A stretch of DNA of 64,000 nucleotides from Actinomycetota bacterium (lineage in GTDB: Bacteria > Actinomycetota > Actinomycetes > Streptosporangiales > Streptosporangiaceae): NCBI GenBank assembly GCA_003168255.1, contig PMSU01000212.1, forward strand, positions 1-64,000. The letters run 5' to 3'. Of the stretch, positions 59,636 to 64,000 are shown in pieces. The first letter of the stretch is position 1, and each line of letters starts with the position of its first letter. The position numbers were made by a program, and so were the translations under genes. The notes under the pieces are model-generated. The model did no database searches and was not told the origin of the DNA. It saw nothing but the letters and a program-made list of their open reading frames with translations.

Positions 59636-60537
59636 ACGATCTCCTCGAGGAGGCTGCGGTGTAGCTGCTCGGTGCAAGCTGCGATACATGACTGTTGGTT
59701 GGCGACGCTCACGTCGGTGAGAACCGTTGTATCGAGAGAACGACCATACGCGTCAGTGACGACGACGCCTGCCTTCTCCGCGAGCAGGACGCTGGCTGCG
59801 ATGTCGTACGGGAACAGGTGCAAGACCTTGCCCTTCCCGACTCGTTCGAAGTCCGCCAGGAGACTGGGGTCGTCGCGCAGGAGCCGATTGCCGATATCGA
59901 CATACGCGTCGAGTTGCCCGGTGATCACACGGGAAATCGAGAACGAAGCACTGCAGAAGACGAACACCGCCCCGGTGTTGGCCGACCGGTCGATCAAATG
60001 ACCATACGCCCGGGTCATGCGCTGGGCTGGGTGGCCGTTGAATTCGATCGACCAGAACATGCGCGAAAGGTCCGTGTTGTCGCTGAGAGCCGGTACGCCG
60101 TGGTGGTAGCCGCTGGCTTCCACACCATCTTTCGCCCGGTCGGCGTACAGGTACGCCCCGCTCCGCAACTCCCGCAGTAGGGCAAACTCGACGTCACGTA
60201 TACAAGGCCGTTCCGTAAACCGCGCCGCTGCCACAGAGATGGTCGCCATCTCCAGCCCGGCAACAGCCGGTCGCGTGCCGTCGATAGGGTCGACGATCAA
60301 AAGGTACTCAGGGGACTGACCGAACATACGTAGGCCGTGATCCTCGGAAAAGAGGGCGATCGACTGGCCGGAATCGGCGATGTAGTCCCGGACGGCCGCC
60401 TCCGCGAGGTCGTCGAGCGTGAATTGCGCGTCGCCGCCAGGGGAATGACCACGGATTTGGCGCCGTTCGAGCCACGAATCGGCAGCGGTAACCCGATCGC
60501 AGACGAGCCCGGCCAACCCGAGAAGAAATTCTTTCAC
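59629..60537 (-). CDS. Inositol-monophosphatase family protein
   Basis: The GTG at 60537 opens a 302-residue protein. It has the metal-binding motif LLIVDPIDGTRPAVAGLEMATIS and the C-terminal PYDIAASVLLAEKAGVVVTDAYG in place of the usual W-D-x-A-A-G. An early acidic residue lies in ALFSEDHG. These place it among Mg-dependent, Li-sensitive phosphatases (inositol phosphate, histidinol phosphate, PAP). Its stop overlaps the aminotransferase start. The combination suggests dephosphorylation of a cyclitol phosphate before oxidation and transamination, but no cyclitol synthase is present in the window. Confidence 0.82.
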   Translation of the reverse strand: MKEFLLGLAGLVCDRVTAADSWLERRQIRGHSPGGDAQFTLDDLAEAAVRDYIADSGQSIALFSEDHGLRMFGQSPEYLLIVDPIDGTRPAVAGLEMATISVAAARFTERPCIRDVEFALLRELRSGAYLYADRAKDGVEASGYHHGVPALSDNTDLSRMFWSIEFNGHPAQRMTRAYGHLIDRSANTGAVFVFCSASFSISRVITGQLDAYVDIGNRLLRDDPSLLADFERVGKGKVLHLFPYDIAASVLLAEKAGVVVTDAYGRSLDTTVLTDVSVANQQSCIAACTEQLHRSLLEEIVW

Positions 60538-60998
60538 GGGGAAGAATGCCTCGGGGTCGGGTGTGGGCCTAAGAGCGTCGGTGTGGAATCTGCTGGCGAT
60601 GAAGGTGACCCGCTGGCGCAGGCGTAGCCGATCCGAATGGCGGTGGTGTACGCGAAGGAGTCCATGGCCCGATCGTCCCTGAATACATCCCGGAACTCAA
60701 GGCGCTGCGACGGCGCTATCGGCCGCGACCAGTCTGAATACTGCCTGCCGCTGCCGGCCTGGGAGGACGGGCGGATCCGGCTGGCCGCCCCGTCAGCGGA
60801 GTCATCGAGCCGGTAACGGAGCCGGTGATCCCCACCGAGCCCACCACGGCCTCGGCCGGCCGGTAGCCGGCCATCCGCCGGCTGCGGCCCAGCCCGCTAT
60901 GTCCCAGTCCCCTATGTCCCAGCCCCCAATGTCACAGCCCTGCCAGCCCCATGGCGCTCCCGCGCCCGGTACGTTTCTCCTGGAACGAAGGAGGCGCG
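60538..60998. other. Gene-poor stretch with short coding relics and a 12-bp repeat
   Basis: Two short plus-strand pieces (GPIVPEYIPELKALRRRY near 60680; EYCLPLPAWEDGRIRLAAPS near 60740) look like relics of proteins but lack starts and neighbours. Around 60899-60940 a 12-bp unit, ATGTCCCAGCCC and variants, occurs three times in tandem (MSQSPMSQPPMSQP if translated). No gene is supported. Confidence 0.45.
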
Positions 60999-61862
60999 GT
61001 GGTTGCCATCAGTCAGGATCTCAGAGTCGGCATCGTGTTCCGCCCGCAGCTGCCCCCCGAGCGGTTGCGCGAGTTCGCCGCGTCAGCCGAAGCGGCCGGC
61101 CTCGATGACCTCTGGCTGTGGGAAGACTGCTTCGGTGAGGGCGGCCTGACCAGCGTGACCGCCGCGCTCGCCGGCACCGCCCGGCTGCGTGTCGGCCTCG
61201 GCCTGATGCCGGTCCCGCTCCGCAACCCGGCCCTGGCCGCCATGGAGATCGCCACGCTGGCCCGCCTGTTTCCCGGCCGGTTCGTGCCCGCCGCCGGGCA
61301 CGGCGTACTTTCCTGGATGGAACAGGTGGGAGCCCGCGCCGCGTCCCCGCTCACCCTGCTGCGCGAATGGGTAACCGCCGTCCGCGCGCTGCTGCACGGT
61401 GAGACGGTAACGGTGAACGGTCAGTACGTAATTCTCGACCAGGTCGCCCTGGACTGGCCGCCCCAGACCGTCCCACCCTTGCTGGTTGGCGCCCGCGGCC
61501 CGAAGACCGTCGCCCTGGCCGGCGCGCATGCCGACGGCCTGGTCCTCGACGCCGGCATCACCCTGGACGGCGTCCGCCGCGCCATCGAGACCGCCGCCGC
61601 CCCCCGCCCCCACGACGTGGTCGTCTACCTCATCTGCGCCCCAGGCGACGGCAGGGATCGGGTAACAGCCGAACTCCCGGTCTCATCCGGCCCGCTCCCT
61701 GCCAGGGCCGCCGTAGGCACCCCCGCCGAAGTGGCCGAAGTCATCCGCTCCTTCGCCATCGCCGGCGCCACCACCGTCATCCTCCAGCCCACCGCCGACG
61801 ACCCCGACATGGAAGCCACCCTCCACCTAGCCGCCCAAGCCAAGTCCCTCCTCCACGAATGA
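60999..61862 (+). CDS. LLM-class F420-dependent-like oxidoreductase
   Basis: The GTG at 60999 (VVAISQDLRVGIVFRP) has the perfect site AAGGAGG upstream; a longer frame to 60951 includes the tandem repeat and is unlikely. The 287-residue protein is a luciferase-like barrel: GLDDLWLWEDCFGEGGLTSV, LRVGLGLMPVPLRNPALAAMEIATLARLFPGRFVPAAGHG, PPLLVGARGPKTVALAGAHADGLVLD. The GHGV segment and overall pattern are those of F420-dependent members common in actinomycetes. The substrate is unknown. It stands alone, with transposase debris downstream. Confidence 0.88.
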   Translation: MVAISQDLRVGIVFRPQLPPERLREFAASAEAAGLDDLWLWEDCFGEGGLTSVTAALAGTARLRVGLGLMPVPLRNPALAAMEIATLARLFPGRFVPAAGHGVLSWMEQVGARAASPLTLLREWVTAVRALLHGETVTVNGQYVILDQVALDWPPQTVPPLLVGARGPKTVALAGAHADGLVLDAGITLDGVRRAIETAAAPRPHDVVVYLICAPGDGRDRVTAELPVSSGPLPARAAVGTPAEVAEVIRSFAIAGATTVILQPTADDPDMEATLHLAAQAKSLLHE

Positions 61863-62020
61863 ACCACCGGCATGAATGAACCACGGCGTGAATGAGGTCA
61901 GCGGCGTGCCCGCCGCGGTGCGGGGTCTCGCCGAGCGGTTCTTGCGCGACGCGGCCTGTGGGGTTCCATAACGTTGCCGTGGTCGCTGACCTGCGATCTC
62001 ATGGCTGGGGCCGACGACGG

Positions 62021-62578
62021 TCATGCTGCCCGTTGATACTCGTTGATCAGCCCGCCCAGGTCCCTCCGCCGCCGTATTCCCGCCGCCCTCATGTCGCTGA
62101 CCACGGCCGTGGTGACGTCGTGACCATCGGGTGGCCGCAGGTTCCGCGCTCGGTGCGGACGATGCTGGTTGTAATGCGCGACGTACTCATCCATAACCGC
62201 GCGAAGGTGCCGTGGCCCGGTGATCAGCATTCGATCGGTGACCTCGGTCCGGGCTGTCCGCACCCATCTTTCGGCATAGGCATTCGCTCTCGGGCTGCGC
62301 GGCGGGATCGTCACCGCTGCTATCCCCGCAGCGGCCAGCACCGCATCAAACGCTTCGGTGAACTGTCCAGCCCGGTCCCGGATCAGGAACCTAGTGGCGC
62401 GCTCCCCCAGGTCCATCAGCAGGTTCCGGGCCTGCTGCACGGTCCACGCACCGTCCGGGTGTGCGGTCACACCCAAGACAGCCCCCGCCCGCCACGGCAA
62501 GGCCGGACACTGGGCACCCGCGCTCATCGGTGTCGGCGACCTGCCACTGTCCTCGTCCGAAGTCCGTGAATCTATCAT
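62021..62578 (-). pseudogene. Integrase-core (rve) transposase fragment
   Basis: Residues from GAWTVQQARNLLMDLGERAT onward form the C-terminal part of an rve transposase: RFLIRDRAGQFTEAFDAVLA, TIPPRSPRANAYAERWVRTA with the catalytic Glu, and HYNQHRPHRARNLRPP. The N-terminal HTH and first half are absent; the first 40 residues of the frame are unrelated. The same family left a fragment at 47200-47410. Confidence 0.8.
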
Positions 62579-62589
62579 CGGCTCGGGCC

Positions 62590-62848
62590 GCGGCTGCCAC
62601 GCCGACCCGCCCCGCCTGCACGGCCCCTACTGGCAATGGACCGCAAAGTCGCCGCGAAAACCATCGGCCGCTGGCTCACCGCCGACCAGAACCGCGACTA
62701 CACCCCCTGGATCGACAACGACCGCCGGCTGCACGAACTGCTCACCCAGCTCGAAACCCTCGGCACCGCCGCCCTCGACGCCGACCCCCGCGCCAGACAC
62801 CAGCCAGGACAGCCAGCCCGCACAACCGGAACCACAACCTCCAGATAA
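62590..62848 (+). pseudogene. DUF6788-like remnant, frameshifted
   Basis: The pieces DPPRLHGPYWQWT and, after a one-base shift at about 62640, KVAAKTIGRWLTADQNRDYT and PWIDNDRRLHELLTQLETL fit the small actinobacterial DUF6788 family (usually RLHGPYWQWTRKV...). The N-terminal half is missing. These genes often accompany transposons, as here beside the rve fragment. Confidence 0.6.
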
Positions 62849-63339
62849 CGTGGTCAGCACCCACTTAACCTGTAGGCAGCACCCCACCCAGACCCCGTTC
62901 GCCCAGATCAGCCCTAAACGTGAACACCTCACCCGTCCTGAACTGGTTATTTTTTCGGTCTCTTTACCCTCTGGGATGGCCCCTGCGGGGCCGCTGGTTG
63001 CTCGTTTGCACGGATCGCGCACGCGATGATCATTAACCAGCGGATTTCTGTGGCGGTGTGGGTCATTCGTTGCAGCGCCTTGGTAGATCGCAGGTCTGTC
63101 GGCGGTCGGTTCATGTAGCGCGTGGCGCTGGCCGAGAGACCCCTAGGTGTCCGGTGGTGCCTCGTCGCCGCAGCTGGCCGGGTTCTGATGAAGCTCGTCT
63201 TCTGGCACGAGCCTTCAGCGAGGATGGTTTAACTGCCGGTGCCCGTTCCTCCCAGCCCGCCGATCGACATCCACGAGAATCCATAGAGGCATGTGTGGCG
63301 TCGTTTCACTTTGCTGCCTGGTCATCTGCGCGCTATGTC
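62849..63339. other. Intergenic stretch, no gene seen
   Basis: Only short unsupported frames occur on both strands between the DUF6788-like remnant and the 3' end of the response-regulator gene. I see no RNA gene or clear terminator. Confidence 0.5.
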
Positions 63340-64000
63340 CTATGGCGATTGCGGGGCGGGCAGATTCAACGGGGCTTGATCCCCGGGTCTTGTGCGGTGG
63401 AGTTCGAGGTACTTGATGACGGCCAGGACGCGCCGGTGGTCGTCGATGCTGGGCGGGAGCTGGAGTTTGTCGTAGATGCGGGTGACGTGGTTGACGATGG
63501 CACGTTCGGACACGGCGAGGTCTTTGGCGATGGCGGCGTTGGATCTGCCCTGGGCGATCAGGGCGAGCACGGCGGCTTCCCGTGCGGTCAGGGCGTGCAG
63601 GCGGTCGTGCTGGCGGCTGGCCCGGTCGAGCATGATCGAGACGACGTCGGGGTCCAGGACGGTTCCGCCGGCGGCGACCCGGCGGACGTCGTGGCAGAAG
63701 GTTTCGACGTCCGCGATCCGCTGCTTGAGCAGATAGCCGACGCCGGCTGCCCCGGTATCGAGCAGTTCACTGGCATATTGGCGGTTCACGTGCTGGGACA
63801 GCAGGAGCAGGTTGGTGCTGGGGTGGGAGGTGCGTATCGCCACGGCAGCCCGCAGGCCGTCGTCGGTGCCGCCGGGAGGCATGCGGATGTCGGTGATGAC
63901 CAGGTCGGGTCGCAGCGCGGCGGCTAGTTGCTGCAGCTCGCGGGCGTCGGCGGTGGTGGACGCTACCACGATCCCGTCGGCTTGGAGGATGTGGGCGAGC
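63340..64000 (-). CDS. NarL/FixJ-type response regulator (N-terminus beyond the window)
   Basis: The open frame continues past 64000; the visible part starts within the receiver domain (AHILQADGIVVASTTADARE) and includes the phospho-acceptor Asp in LVITDIRMPPGG, LLLSQHVNRQYASELL and the conserved Lys in GYLLKQRI. The C-terminal LuxR-type HTH (LTAREAAVLALIAQGRSNAAIAKDLAVSERAIVNHVTRIYDKLQL) is complete and followed by a 40-residue tail. The cognate histidine kinase should lie outside the window. It would be an autonomous two-component regulator. Confidence 0.92.
   Translation of the reverse strand, partial: LAHILQADGIVVASTTADARELQQLAAALRPDLVITDIRMPPGGTDDGLRAAVAIRTSHPSTNLLLLSQHVNRQYASELLDTGAAGVGYLLKQRIADVETFCHDVRRVAAGGTVLDPDVVSIMLDRASRQHDRLHALTAREAAVLALIAQGRSNAAIAKDLAVSERAIVNHVTRIYDKLQLPPSIDDHRRVLAVIKYLELHRTRPGDQAPLNLPAPQSP

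Noticed and set aside
60899-60940. Three 12-bp repeats as a start of a CRISPR array or a small gene
   Set aside because: The repeats are directly adjacent without spacers and imperfect. The downstream LLM gene has a better start with AAGGAGG at 60999.
62627-63022. 131-codon minus-strand Gly/Val-rich frame
   Set aside because: It is opposite the DUF6788-like remnant and has no motif or ribosome-binding site.

Overview
The window is high-GC DNA with actinobacterial gene style: frequent GTG starts, GTGA/ATGA stop-start overlaps, a SARP regulator, ECF sigma factors, an IdeR/DmdR-type iron box and LLM flavin enzymes. It most likely comes from a filamentous, secondary-metabolite-producing actinomycete. 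The genus cannot be fixed from the sequence.

Region 1 (about 0.33-15.2 kb) is a genomic island integrated in a tRNA-Lys(CTT) gene. The intact tRNA lies at 331-403, and a perfect 58-bp direct repeat of its 3' part recurs at 15139-15196. The island carries a coupled excisionase/tyrosine-integrase pair, a second tyrosine integrase and a remnant of a third. It has two cargo blocks. The first (4462-10114) is a tightly overlapping six-gene operon with a convergent MazG-like gene: radical SAM enzyme of the archaeal COG1031 type, Asp/Glu-racemase/maleate-isomerase-like enzyme, HhH-GPD DNA-glycosylase-like protein, PfkB sugar/nucleoside kinase, nucleoside 2-deoxyribosyltransferase-like protein and dNMP kinase-like protein. 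It looks like a self-contained nucleobase/nucleotide pathway that I cannot match to a described system. The second (11051-14905) is a three-gene overlapping operon with a PD-(D/E)XK-like nuclease, a P-loop NTPase and a helical protein, in the position where island defence systems usually sit.

Region 2 (15.2-25.7 kb) holds an acyl-CoA ligase pseudogene, a sigma factor with a frameshifted partner, a SARP regulator and a set of thiol-rich, metal-related genes. These are a radical SAM protein with a C-terminal CCAEP tail, a heavily deleted paralogue that keeps the FeS cysteines and most of the tail, DUF169 (one intact copy and two remnants), two MerB-like proteins, a Csp-like cysteine-rich four-helix protein, a CmtR-like ArsR sensor and a small CGRTHC membrane protein. 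Together they suggest organometal or heavy-metal handling.

Region 3 (25.7-43.4 kb) is a biosynthetic gene cluster: NodU/CmcH-type carbamoyltransferase, Fe/2OG dioxygenase-like protein, PLP decarboxylase, a 39-residue peptide gene with an ideal ribosome-binding site and a strong hairpin behind it (candidate RiPP precursor), an M29-peptidase-like protein, a GNAT, a DrrAB-like exporter, an LLM oxidoreductase, a one-module PKS (KS-AT-KR-DH-ACP, no TE), an alpha/beta hydrolase, a LuxR-type HTH protein and an acyl-CoA/AMP ligase. An acylated or otherwise modified ribosomal peptide is a reasonable but unproven product.

Region 4 (43.4-48.7 kb) is an insertion-sequence graveyard around an MFS exporter. 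Region 5 (48.9-64 kb) has a sigma factor/zinc-motif/HAD overlap, an SDR, a peroxiredoxin, an IS-truncated DsbA-like gene and an iron-box-controlled Tat-exported protein. It also has a small aminocyclitol-like set (inositol-phosphatase-like, class III aminotransferase with an extra C-terminal domain, Zn-dehydrogenase), an LLM enzyme, further transposase debris and, at the edge, a NarL-type response regulator.
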